This document shows positions 23,018 through 32,785 of a stretch of 64,000 bases of DNA, one piece after another (within the stretch, counting starts at the first letter, position 1; every line of letters begins with the position of its first letter). A program made the translations under genes and the position numbers. Source of the stretch: Wolfiporia cocos (lineage: Eukaryota > Basidiomycota > Agaricomycetes > Polyporales > Phaeolaceae); the NCBI GenBank assembly GCA_029448655.1, contig JACCLO010000012.1:1984001-2048000 (forward strand), in the 5' to 3' direction. The notes under the pieces were generated by a model. It saw only the letters and a program-made list of their open reading frames with translations, was not told the DNA's origin and searched no databases.

Positions 23018-23558
23018 TGTTACGGATCGAATATCCGTTCAACGCAAAATAACTAAGTCGAGTTACTCAGCGTATCGAGTAGCGCACTACTCGTCGGACT
23101 CCTTTGAGTCAGAGCGTCGATATACAAGCTGCAGGCTTAATTGCTTAAGCCCTTGAGAACGAGTATAAGATCCTTGAATTCAACAAGGTCGAGCTGAGGA
23201 ACTCGACCGATATTTACATCAGGTTATATACTGCGATCCGTTAATCGGGGTCATAGTGTCTGTGGTACTACTACTATTAAGTCTGTCGGGCTAACGATAT
23301 AAGTAATAAGGGAGAAGTGTTGCGGTTGAGCGCAACAAGGGATGAAACACGGAACTACTGTGGTTGGACACAGAATATCAGCTAGAACGAGATGCGGACA
23401 CAGAGAGTGGGCATAGGGTTGTTATACATGAAACAGGGCCTACGGTTGAGCGGAGGCCCCCTAGAAATAGAGCGCTGGGTACAGCGGTTGAACACTAAGT
23501 CCTCATACTTGGTGAGGCGTTAAACGAATATTCGAGTGTACCTGGTAGAACCGTAACA
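23018..23558. mobile_element. Solo LTR, 541 bp, nested in foldback element 1, TSD GCTCG
   Basis: Ends TGTTACGG and CCGTAACA (8-bp inverted repeat). It is flanked by GCTCG at 23013-23017 and 23559-23563. Removing it rejoins the foldback arm, which reads straight through in element 2. Same family as the solo LTR at 18031-18738, in the opposite orientation. Confidence 0.92.
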
Positions 23559-23888
23559 GCTCGCAACTGTGATTTCTTAAGCGAAGGGCAGTTGGCAGAT
23601 TAAGATAATTGACTGAAACTCTACTTGGAGTGTGAGAGAATGGGTGGGGATAAAGATATGAGGAGGTGCGTACAACACGTTGCCCCATGGTTCGGGGCCG
23701 GCGGGGTGTGAATAAATTGGTCCTTCCATAGAACCAGCGGGTCGATCGTAGAGAGGTCCTTCCATAGGGAGGGACTTCAGTCAATTATCTTAATCTGCCC
23801 TTCGCTTAAGAAATCGCAGTTGCGAGCTAGGTTTGCACGCAGATTAATCTGCTAACTGTGGCAGATTAATCTACTGTGACAATAAAAT

Positions 23889-23977
23889 GGTACATCCCGG
23901 ATTCGAACCAAGGACCTTAGTGCAGATGAGAACAACAGCATCGCAGCATAATTAGCCAACTGAGCTACAGTGCAACT
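23889..23977 (-). repeat. tRNA-Asn-like sequence in left arm of foldback element 2
   Basis: The minus strand has an A-box-like TAGCTCAGTTGG and B-box GGTTCGAATCC (complement at 23899-23909). Confidence 0.7.
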
Positions 23978-24261
23978 GGTGTTGCCCCCATTTTAAGCAA
24001 TATATAGAGTATTTTGTAAACTTCATTTTCGCAGTTTAACATCTTCCATAACACAAATACAAATGAATCTGCCTCTAAAGACCTGTGATTCCAGTGTATT
24101 CAGCTTTCCCATGGTGAGTTGCTCCAGGTCAAGCATGGTAAATCAAGCTACCACTATCATTGATTTCTGTATGCTTGTTGGAGCAGTTAGTTGCCTTGAT
24201 GATTTGCGAAAATTGTGTGTAAAATTTGCGTTATATATATTTTAATTGGTCAATGGTACTT

Positions 24262-24352
24262 GTTGCCGCAATGGCTCAGTCGGCTAATTACGCTGCGATG
24301 CTGTTATTCTCATCTGCGCTAAGGTCGTTGGTTCGAATCCGGGATGAACCAT
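24262..24352 (+). repeat. tRNA-Asn-like sequence in right arm of foldback element 2
   Basis: A-box-like TGGCTCAGTCGG, then CTGTTAT and AAGGTCGTTGGTTCGA, which match the anticodon-to-T-loop part of fungal tRNA-Asn closely. The B-box is at 24330-24340. Confidence 0.75.
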
Positions 24353-25171
24353 TTTATTGTCACAGTAGATTAATCTGCCGCAGTTAGCAGATTAATCTGC
24401 GTGCAAACCTAGCTCGCAACTGCGATTTCTTAAGCGAAGGGCAGTTGGCAGATTAAGATAATTGACTGAAACTCTACCCATAGGACCGGCAGGTTGGTCG
24501 TAAAGGGGTTTCTCGAGGGGGCCAATAGGGTGATCATATAGTGGTGGCTCGAGTAGGAATTCGATGGTGTCGACAGAGTCGACAGAGTGATGACTGAGGG
24601 TGGGTGATGGGGTACGAGGAGGCGTATGTTGTGGGGATGGCATTCGAGGTGGCGTCTCGGGACGATTCGGAACCCAGTGTAGACGCGGTTCGAGCTTCTT
24701 CGGGGTGGGTCGGATAGAGCATTTGGAAACGTGTTTGAGGTGAGGCGTGGATGGAGTGGTGCGTGGCTTGGGGGGGGGGTGGGTAAAGGGTTGTTGAAAG
24801 TGGGTGCTAGGAGTGAGGTAAGGTGGAGCGCAAGGTTGTTGACGTCCTGCTGCAAGGTGAGCAGGGAGGGGAGTTCAGTATGGGCCAATTCATTGGCACC
24901 ATGGGTGATAGCAGTGAGAAGGTAGGATACGTGCGTCTTCCAGAGAGGAAGAGCATATGTTGATGGGGTGGTTTCATGTGCCCGGTGAATGCTCTGGGCG
25001 GCGTTGAAAAGAAGATCAAAGGCAAAGGTAGCAGGGGTGATGTCGTTAGGGACCCTCTGTGTACTCGCATCGGCAAAACGCGATCCCTCATATCTAGTCC
25101 GTTAACTATTGTAAATATGAGCTCAGTAGATATATGTATATATGAGCAGATACTACGCGTGGGGTAGTGGT

Positions 25172-25331
25172 AGGATCAACGGGGACGGAAATATTATTTG
25201 CAGGATCAACAAGGACGGAAATACTATTTGCAGGATCAACAAGGATGTAGGTATTAATGGCAGGATTAAAAAGGACAGAATTATTACTGGCAGTATTAAC
25301 GAGGATAGAATTTCTAATGGCAGTAATAACG
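25172..25331. repeat. 30-bp minisatellite, about 5.3 units
   Basis: Period is exactly 30 nt. The unit resembles AGGATCAACAAGGACGGAAA plus 10 nt. Later units diverge, giving a clear age gradient from left to right. The plus frame would read as a decapeptide repeat such as RINKDGNTIC, but there is no supporting gene structure. Confidence 0.9.
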
Positions 25332-25339
25332 TGAGTACT

Positions 25340-26820
25340 GGCAAGGTGACGCCATCCCCTCAAGAGTGCGCAACCCACCCACAGCTTACTACAACCAATT
25401 TATATGCGCAAAAACTGACTCTATGCGTGGATAACACTTCATACATTTCAACAACTGACTATACAGATGGAAAGCTGCGCACGGCAATCGCATCCCCCAT
25501 TGTAGCGTGCGCGGTGGAGGTTGACCAGTGACCTCCTGGATGATGCGCTGCACTCAAAGTCGTTGGTCAGATAGGTCTCCGCTACTCAACGACTTTGCGC
25601 CGTGAGACCGTGCGGACGAGTACATGGATGCAATCAAGCCTAAGTTAGCGCCTATGCCACCCACTACGGTATGGTGAAGTGGACTAAAAAAGCAATCTCA
25701 TTTCCATATCCAGCTCTCCACTGCACAACATCACCGTCACGTCGTGCTCATGACGCCATTGCTGTCAACGCCACATCACACTGCTCGCGGTGCGATATAA
25801 AGGCCAGCTCCATCCATGGCTCCATGCCACCTGCCCTTGTTCTTCTTCCCTCATCATGCCTGCATGCAATAACAAGACCGCTCACTCTCGTGTCTGCTGT
25901 CCTCCCTGGTTTAGTGCAAGCTTGAGTACCTGTATGTTGTCATCATCATTGACATTCAGCTTGGCCATGCAGCCTACACCGTTGTCTGCCTCTTTGTGGG
26001 CACCTAGCTTGACTGCTCGCTGACCTTCTCCTGACGTGCTTAAGGTGGGCTTTGTGATGACATATTAGGTGATGTCATCAGGCAATACTGACGTCTCTGC
26101 TTACCACCCTCAGAAAGCGCTCTCGTCCTCCTAACAGGTGTGCTCCAGCCCATCTACTTACAGCCCTGCTTACCCCCCCTCACAGCCACACCCTGACCCA
26201 CCCTACTCACCACCGAGCATGTAGCTTGGCTTGCAGGGCCTGCATCGACGCCCACCGCATTCACGCTAAACCCGCACCTTTGCTGCATGTGCCTCCCTCT
26301 TCCTGGCAGACCTATCTCACTTCGCTTTCTCGGCCACAGCAGGCTGCGCGCAGGTGCGTCTATGTGCTTTCCTGCACTTAAGTCCCTTACACCTACTTTT
26401 GTTGTGAATGCGGTGCATGTCCTGTGAGTGGGCCTCCTCCACCCATTGTTCGCAGTGCATGTCGGGACTGCATTCATGTGCGTCCCTTCCTTCCGTTCTT
26501 GCTCGTAGCAACTCATAGCTGACGTGCTGTGTACGATGATAGTGAGCGCCGCGGGCGGGACACGATCGTAGTGGTGGCGGCGCACGACGTCCACACCACG
26601 CCCGCGGCATACGTTCGTGCTGATACTAAGAGGGCGCCGCCCCGGGCACCACAGGTGGGAGTGCAGGCTAGAGACTACTGCTCTATAGCGGATTTTTGTA
26701 ATCCTTTCAGTTAGTAATTGGTTCTACTAGCATGAATGAAATCAAGCTTTTACTGGCACTGCTTCGTGTGAATACAATATATTCTAAGTACTACAATCCT
26801 GGAACCGGTGTCCTAGGGCG
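25340..26820. other. Non-coding part of the composite insertion
   Basis: No gene or domain is recognised. Both strands have short ORFs of biased composition only. Confidence 0.4.
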
Positions 26821-26907
26821 CTATTGTGCCGTCCTCACAATAGCAAGTGCAGAAGATATATTCCTCACAATAGCAAAGGGCCTCAGGTGAGGTCCTTGCA
26901 AGAACGT

Positions 26908-27049
26908 GTCCCTTGGGCACTTGCTATTGCACGGACCTGCTACTATAAGGGGGTTATACATGACTATACTGGTCCGGCTACAGTTACAGGACCTGCTAGG
27001 TATATCTACATAGATATGAGTAGATCTACGGTCTCGCACTTCGCTGATG
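26908..27049 (+). repeat. Dispersed repeat, copy 1 (about 140 bp)
   Basis: Nearly identical to 39684-39819, from GTCCCTTGGGCACTTGCTAT to CACTTCGCTGATG, with a few small indels. It includes a TATA-like CTACTATAAGG and a repeated AGATCTACGGTCTCGCACTT block. It may be a short interspersed element or a retroposed promoter. The ends were not defined by a target duplication. Confidence 0.75.
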
Positions 27050-27167
27050 CGGGACGGTGCGTTGGGTGTTCATGGTGAGGTGGACGATGCGTAGGGGGTG
27101 TTGTTTAGGTGGACGGTACGTTAGCGCCTAAGGTGATGGTGGTGGTAAGAGAGAAAGGAGGGTCTTC

Positions 27168-28019
27168 CACGTTCCCGAAGGTGCACGAGTTTGGGCGTCT
27201 CGTCTGCGCACTCCCGAGCCTCGTCCGCCTCAGATGCGTCAATGTGCTATTCGCGAGCACGGCCCCCTGCGCAAGTCTTGCCATCACGCGCTGTCCTCCA
27301 TCTGTGAGGCTGACTCACCTGGAGATCTACTCTATCGGCGAGACTTCCTCCAATGTTGAAGCCGACAGGTCACTAATTGAGCACCTGTGTGCGGCGGGGG
27401 TGGTCGCCGACCTCCAGACATTCGAGTTCACGGCCTGGGCATCCTCTGACAACAAGTATCTAGATGCTTATAGAGAGCCCGTCCAAGAGCTCCTTAAGCA
27501 GTGCAGCCGGTCTCTCCGCAACCTGAAACTCTTTCCCTACTTACGTAAAGGCAAGGATCTTCCTATGGATACGATCTCTGATTCAATCGGTACGTTTCTG
27601 ATATGACATCCACCCACTGCGTCAATACACAACTAATGTACACTCATCACAGCATCTGTATTCAATCTCACATGTTGCGACAGCCTAGAGACAGTTGCCG
27701 TGTGTGCCCTCAACTTTGAGAAGGTGGGATATGCCTGGATGCGGAGCATCCTTGAATCCATTGTATCGAAACAGCTGCGTGAGGTCTCGATTGTCACATG
27801 GGTGCCTCTGCGTAGCCAGGATGCGGAGGAGTACTTGCAAGAGACTGTATCTGCTCTCGGTGGAGAACCCTGCTCGAGGCGGAGATGCCGAAATTATATG
27901 AGCGAGGAGTCTTGCGGTGAGTGGGTACCTTCAATGAATGTGCCGTATCCTCATGCCTGCCATTCTGTAGGACACGCGTGGATGTTACCCTGGGACTCGC
28001 GAGTGAAGACTCTCTTTGA
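27168..28019 (+). pseudogene. F-box protein gene, copy A, 3' part
   Basis: Continues the F-box coding sequence after the insertion: VHEFGRLVCALPSLVRLRCV through DTISDSIG. An intron (GTACGT at about 27591 to ATCACAG at about 27652) leads into the exon beginning ASVFNLTCC, and the last exon ends at 28019. Compared with copies B and C, about 110-120 bp are missing at about 27857. The ends fall at short GCTC/GG microhomology and shift the frame. The copy is therefore doubly disabled. Confidence 0.75.
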
Positions 28020-28129
28020 GCTTGCACTGGCCTCTCTTCGCATTCCTGGTTTGTGCATGTGGGTGAGCCCCGATCACATGGCTCCCTCCTTGACCTCAAA
28101 GCTCGCGCCCAGCACCCCATAGCAGATTC

Positions 28130-28955
28130 AACATGCAGCTATTGAATCAACAAAGCCTCTCTGCACTTTGGTCCACCATACTTTCACGCTACCGTACACT
28201 CTACCGCGGAGCGCTCCAACGCTTGATTTACTCACCTTGCGGCGTGTGCGACACCAACTGCAGTATTACTCGGTCGCATATACGGGCACACAAATCAGGT
28301 ATCGCGCTTCAGACGTCCTGGATGCCAACTCGAGTTCACGAGAGCGATGTGTCCGTATACCGACCGTCTGTATTGCGCTCTGGGGCCGAGAGCGGTGGAC
28401 AATGGATGATGAGCAAGACGAAGAGTCCTATGCACACCCTAACGGCACGATGACGACAACGACGATCGACATAGTTGGATATCTTGCAACATTGTGCCCT
28501 CACGTCATCTGGCCGTATATGTCCGTGCAGCGCACGATGCCTCCCTCACCTCTGCCGGTCGGCAATCCGCCACGCTACTGACCAACGCCATCATTGGCAT
28601 CCGAGCCGCCGAACACTGCCCACCTCCGCTTCCCTCCGCGCGATGTCTCGGGAGCTCTATCGCGTTGGTGATAGGCAGGCCGCCACTCTACGGTTCGTAC
28701 GATGACAGAGGAATGTCGCCCGTCGTTCCGCGTCTACGCATAAGGGTGCACCCGATGGGTGCGCGAGGTGGCGACGGATCTGAAGTGATAGCGCTTTTTG
28801 GGTCGCGGTGCGGTGTGAAGAAGGGTCAAACTTCTGAGGACGTCAGTGTATTCTTCGGGTCATGGAGATGGACAAGGGGGTGGGGACACGACTTGCAGGA
28901 ACGCATCGAGTTGGAATGGACGGGTATGATCCGTACGGACATTGTGACAGTGTAG
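28130..28955 (+). repeat. Conserved 3' block of the F-box unit, copy A
   Basis: About 830 bp starting ATGCAGCTATTGAATCAACA recurs downstream of copies B and C. In copy A one frame stays open for 137 codons (28168-28581), with VRIPTVCIALWGRERWTMDD. In the other copies indels break it, so either a gene has decayed or the conservation is simply duplication. No family is recognised. Confidence 0.6.
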
Positions 28956-29955
28956 TGTAATCATTTGACGCGTTTTGACATTACGTTTTTGCTGTTCATG
29001 TTACATCCTGGTGGGCTCTGGTCGTTATGCTACCTCGATTGTCAAAGCTTACTCTTCAGTGACATGGCGACAGCTATCATGACTTTGTTTCAGCACCGTG
29101 AGGTGTGTATGGACAATGTTCGGCACGCAGGATGTACTCCTAGTTCTGAGTGAATATAGATGCACAGATTGACCGAGGTACGGTTCAAGAGCAGCTGAGG
29201 GTTTATGTAGGACACGCTGGCTGCGGAGAAATTAGCGAGGCGCGAAGGAGAGAAGCGTCACGGAAGGGCAAGTTGTCAAGGTGAGGGGCAGATGCGCATA
29301 GACCGAGTTCTGCCGTGGTGGTGCATCGATCGCGGCTCCCTACAGCGGCCCTCGCAGCCGTGGCTACCGCACTGATCACTGATCGTGGCGATCGGCGATT
29401 GAATGAGATCGGCGCCACACAGGTCGTCACGTTGGCGCTCAATCTGGTGGATCGATTTCTGATTACTGTCCGTGTCGACGATTTCCATCGCAGCTATAAC
29501 ATGTTTCCGTAGTACACATACAGTACATATCATGTATACATAGCTGTAGATAACCTGCGCCGAAACACCCTCACAGGGTGCCACGGCGCGACAGTCGGGC
29601 GTCCTGCCGAGCCTCTGTCATCCACCCACATCGTACGTGGCGTGTCGGGCAGAGGCAGGCGTGAACCCGCGACGCGTCCCGCGCGTACGGGCACACCGCT
29701 TCCCTGCGCGACGACGCGCACTTGCCGCTGTGGCGCGCCGCCATACGCATGATTCGTGCATCATGCCCGTCAGCCACAGCGCGCGCACGACGACAACGTG
29801 AGCGATGTGGTGTGCCTGTTGCAGCTCGAGATGCAAACGGGCGGGTGCCGGGTCGGACCTCTCTGCTGTGCATGTTGCACGCCGCGTGTCTGGCAGCGGC
29901 GAGGCTCAGTGAACGAGGCATCGGTCTCGTTCAGACACAGCGCACAGGGCGCGCC
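28956..29955. other. 3' flank of F-box unit A
   Basis: About 29150-29420 matches 37500-37760 downstream of copy B (shared GAGCAGCTGAGG and GTAGGACACGCTGGCTGCGG). No gene is recognised; the remainder is GC-rich without coding signal. Confidence 0.45.
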
Positions 29956-29959
29956 TGAC

Positions 29960-30660
29960 GTAGCACACCCAGTAACCGGGGTCGAGCGAGCGCGCGAATG
30001 CGACCGCGGCATGCCTTGGCCGCCGTGCGTGCTCGTCCGTCGCCGTGAGAGAGCATGTGAGACAGACGCACCTGGGCTGTCGTGCCGCCCACCTCACCGT
30101 CCCGGCTGCAACTGAGGCAGCGCGCCCGGTGATCGCGGTCGAATGTGCGCGCGATGACGATGGCGGCACATCTCTGCCGTCACGCGTGCTCGTTCGTCGC
30201 AGTACGAGAGCATGTGAGACAAACTCACCTGAGCTATCGCGCAGCCCGCATCGCCCGACACAACGATCTTGAGCCTGTGGACGTCGTCCCAGGCAATGCT
30301 GGCATTCAGTGAGCGGCCAGCAAGGAATGCGCGTGAGACATCGGCCGCACGGCGCAGGCCACATCGGTGTGTGTTTATACGCTACAATGGGACGAACGGA
30401 CGCCTTGGCGAGGCTCTGCCGTTCACGCCGTGTCCGACGTGTCCGGCAATGACAAGACTCGGTGCTCAGCGCGCCCGTCTCGTCGCGCATCCTTTCACAA
30501 TGAGATGTGCCCGGTGGCGTGTGCGCTGTCCCGGTTGTAACGGAGGCCGCGAGCCCGGCGATCGGAGTGGAATGTGCACGCAACGTCGGTCCTGGCAGGC
30601 TGTCACCGACCCGCGCATCTGTTCGTGTCAGTGAGAGTGTGTGAGGAAGGACACACCTAA
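29960..30660. repeat. GC-rich degenerate tandem repeat, period about 157 bp
   Basis: Units share GTGCTCGT(C/T)CGTCGC followed by GAGAGCATGTGAGAC, at about 30028 and 30185, with a weaker third copy near 30610. The long minus-strand frame across the array (30769-29906) reflects the repeats and looks non-coding: it is very rich in Arg, Thr and Ser and has no domain. Confidence 0.6.
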
Positions 30661-32039
30661 GTGGCCGCCCTGCACGCCTCGCCATCCCAAGCATCGCTCG
30701 CATCAGTGCGCTCGCCGCCAGCGTGCACCGCGTCAATCGAAGCGATTGCTTTGCTGACGCGCGTGTCAATTGAACGGCACGGCGCTAACCCTAGCAGTGC
30801 ACACTGGCAGCCATGAGGGTGGGACTGCGCCGGTGCCTGCCAATGTCCCAGATCCAGACGGGTGCAGCGTACTATCGGTGAACGGATGTACACGAACGTG
30901 TAGTTGGTATGCGTGCCCGATCGTAGCGAGAGGACGCTCGGGTCCGTTCGTGTCCGTGTCCAAGTCCTTTGAGACGAACACCGCAAAGCAGCGTGTGCCC
31001 GCCCTGAAGGTGTGAGTGACCGTTGGACGGCGCAAGTTGGCCCAACATTGCATGGGCGATTGCCGAGCCGCCGCCGCCGCCGCCGCCAGCCGCGAACGAC
31101 GCCAAGTGCGTTTGGGTATCCGAAGCGGATGGCCCTGAGCGCACCACCAGACGGTACGATACCCAGGCGGTACATCTTGGAGCTTCTGTAGAAGCTGCGC
31201 TTTCAGCAGGCCTTGACCGGTCCAAGTCTGATCCTCTGTCGCCAATCAGACTGAAATTGTAGCACATAACCAGCTCGAGAACGGCCCAAGTCCAATCAGA
31301 TAGAGGTGGGACCCAGAAGGAGGCACGGGTGCATAGGGTAGCGCGAAATCCAGACCAACGGCGGCCAACGCTTCGAGGCTGACGGGTGGAAGCACAGGAG
31401 CGAACGGTAGTGCAATAACCACAGATCACGCCGAATGGTGCAGCGCTCAGCTTTCCCGGTGTGGCAGCAACGGACGGTCCTTCAAGCGGCCGCATCAGAC
31501 AAAGGCGAGCGCGGAAGATGCAGGCCAGAGTGGACGAATGCGGAGAAGAGGACGACGACCAAGTGATGCGAAACGCGCAGCACTCGTGCGATCACTCCAA
31601 GCCCGAGAGCGCATTGGCGAGCGAAGGCCGTTGAGCTACAGGATGTATCAACAAGAGACGGGCCGACGGGTGTAAGTGGCTGACATACACTTGCACATAT
31701 GGTGCTGCAAACATCTCCCATTAACACGGATATACCATGGAGCAAGTCCGCCGATGTCTCGGTGCAGCGCATGATGCATGCATCGATGCGAGCTTGGCAC
31801 GTCGCGCCGTCATGATCGCATTGCACTATCTTCTCCCGGAGGCCCCAAACCAGCAACGTCTATCCGCAGAGTGGAGGTAAGAAGGCATTGCTTCCCCAAC
31901 CACTAGGCGTACCCGTATTCCTTTGCATCTCAAGTCATGCTTCTACAAGCGCTGGTACTGCCACAAGCGTATACCAGACGGCCGTCCTTCATGCAGTTTG
32001 CGGCACGGGATTAGTCGAATCGACGGTTTTTGTATATTC
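30661..32039. other. GC-rich stretch, no gene recognised
   Basis: Contains a GCC trinucleotide run near 31068-31090 and several unsupported overlapping ORFs on both strands. No domain motif or splice-consistent model was found. Confidence 0.4.
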
Positions 32040-32785
32040 GCTCTGTATGCCTGTGCGCTGGAGTAGATGTGCGCGTGCGGACGCCGCAGGCGTGTATGAC
32101 TTCAAGCGCCCGTATGATTGCCCTGTGCGACGAATCCTAACTCCGAGGCTTCCCACACGAATAGCGGAGAGGACCTGCGGCCACCGCGAATGTTCGCGAG
32201 CTGCCTTCGCGTGTCGGGATGGAAAACTCGAGAGTACACCAACGGTCATCAGCGCATTCGCAAAGTTAAGATCAGGGGAGGGAACATACCGCTGTTATCA
32301 ACAGCAGAGGGAGAACACCGAAGTCGGAGATAAGGCGCAGGCCGGAGGCGCTCGTGTACAGTGCTTGTGAAGTAACTGGCCTTCACTTATGTACACAATG
32401 AAAGTGGACGTGTTTAGGATTAGTCTCTTGGTACCGTTGTCGGTGCTGTTTGAACTGGAATACCATATTGTCTCTGTGGGAAGGACCGCATTGGACGCGA
32501 AGTTCGCAAACGCCGAAGCTAAGCTATTGCGGGCGCCCTCAGGTTACTAGGTTGCTATGCAGCTCTGCAGATGCGATGCATATGCAGTGCAGTGCATGAA
32601 TAAGCTGTCATTCCTCGTGCCTGACGCTTTGAACAAGCGTTCCTAGCGCCGGGTTGCGTCTGTAGCTGTGCGATAAATAGCGGCACACAGCTCCACCATA
32701 TAAGTGGCCAAATAGAACGCACCTTCTTGTTCGCTTTACCTCGCGTCGATACCTCAGTTTCTGATATAAAGGCTAGCTCCTCGTA
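32040..32785. other. 5' flank of F-box copy B, segmentally duplicated
   Basis: 32040-32330 matches 40950-41260 (shared GTAGATGTGCGCG, CCTTCGCGTGTCG and GGGAACATACCGCTG). 32590-32785 matches the flank of copy A. This is probably the promoter side of the F-box unit. Confidence 0.5.

Larger units (their letters stand above)
22369..23624. mobile_element. Foldback element 1 with tRNA-like arms, TSD TTGGAGTG
   Basis: Long inverted arms run inward from TTCAGTCAATTATCTTAATC on the left and its reverse complement on the right. They are about 200 nt each, around a unique core of about 280 nt. Flanks are TTGGAGTG at 22361-22368 and 23625-23632, an exact 8-bp duplication, as hAT-type elements make. The right arm is interrupted by a solo LTR (23018-23558). 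Without it the element is about 710 bp, matching element 2. Each arm carries a tRNA-Asn-like sequence. No transposase is encoded. Confidence 0.85.
23770..24477. mobile_element. Foldback element 2 with tRNA-like arms, 708 bp
   Basis: Same family as element 1, with the unique core in the opposite orientation. Flanks are CCATAGGG at 23762-23769 and CCATAGGA at 24478-24485, a target duplication matching at 7 of 8 positions. The arms begin AGGGACTTCAGTCAATTATC and end GATAATTGACTGAAACTCTA(C). No coding capacity. Confidence 0.85.
22040..25091 (-). pseudogene. Unrecognised minus-strand gene broken by two foldback elements
   Basis: Coding-like blocks on the minus strand flank the foldback elements. 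One is about 25060-24680, with ITPATFAFDLLFNAAQSIHR and SYLLTAITHGANELAHTELP. Another is about 22300-22043, with MEWYEVLRNTMFWYRLHRA and IQFSNFNWVNDKSTKLRSS. Between the elements the flanks carry repeats of a Gly/Pro/Tyr/Arg-rich frame. I do not recognise the protein; a retroelement-related or orphan gene is possible. With the insertions removed, the pieces lie in consistent order on one strand, but I could not join a single frame. Confidence 0.4.
21721..27167. mobile_element. Composite insertion splitting F-box copy A (about 5.46 kb)
   Basis: The 14-bp sequence CACGTTCCCGAAGG occurs at 21707-21720 and 27168-27181. Excising one copy plus everything between restores the F-box coding sequence, as seen in copies B and C. 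The insertion contains minus-strand coding remnants, two foldback elements, a solo LTR and a 30-bp minisatellite. Near each junction the inserted DNA is rich in GAGAGA. The long direct repeat would suit a non-LTR-type insertion or a recombination event; no reverse transcriptase motif was seen. Confidence 0.7.

Noticed and set aside
22494..24352. Four functional tRNA genes
   Set aside because: A- and B-boxes are good but acceptor and anticodon stems do not pair properly, and all four lie inside transposon arms.
25172..25331. Possible CRISPR-like array
   Set aside because: Repeats are directly adjacent with no spacers, and the genome is eukaryotic; it is a minisatellite.
29906..30769. 287-codon minus-strand ORF
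   Set aside because: It spans a degenerate tandem repeat and has strongly biased composition with no domain.
31023..31495. 207-codon minus-strand ORF (30872-31495) and its plus-strand partner
   Set aside because: GC-rich low-complexity sequence with a poly-Gly run from a GCC repeat; no motif or splice support.
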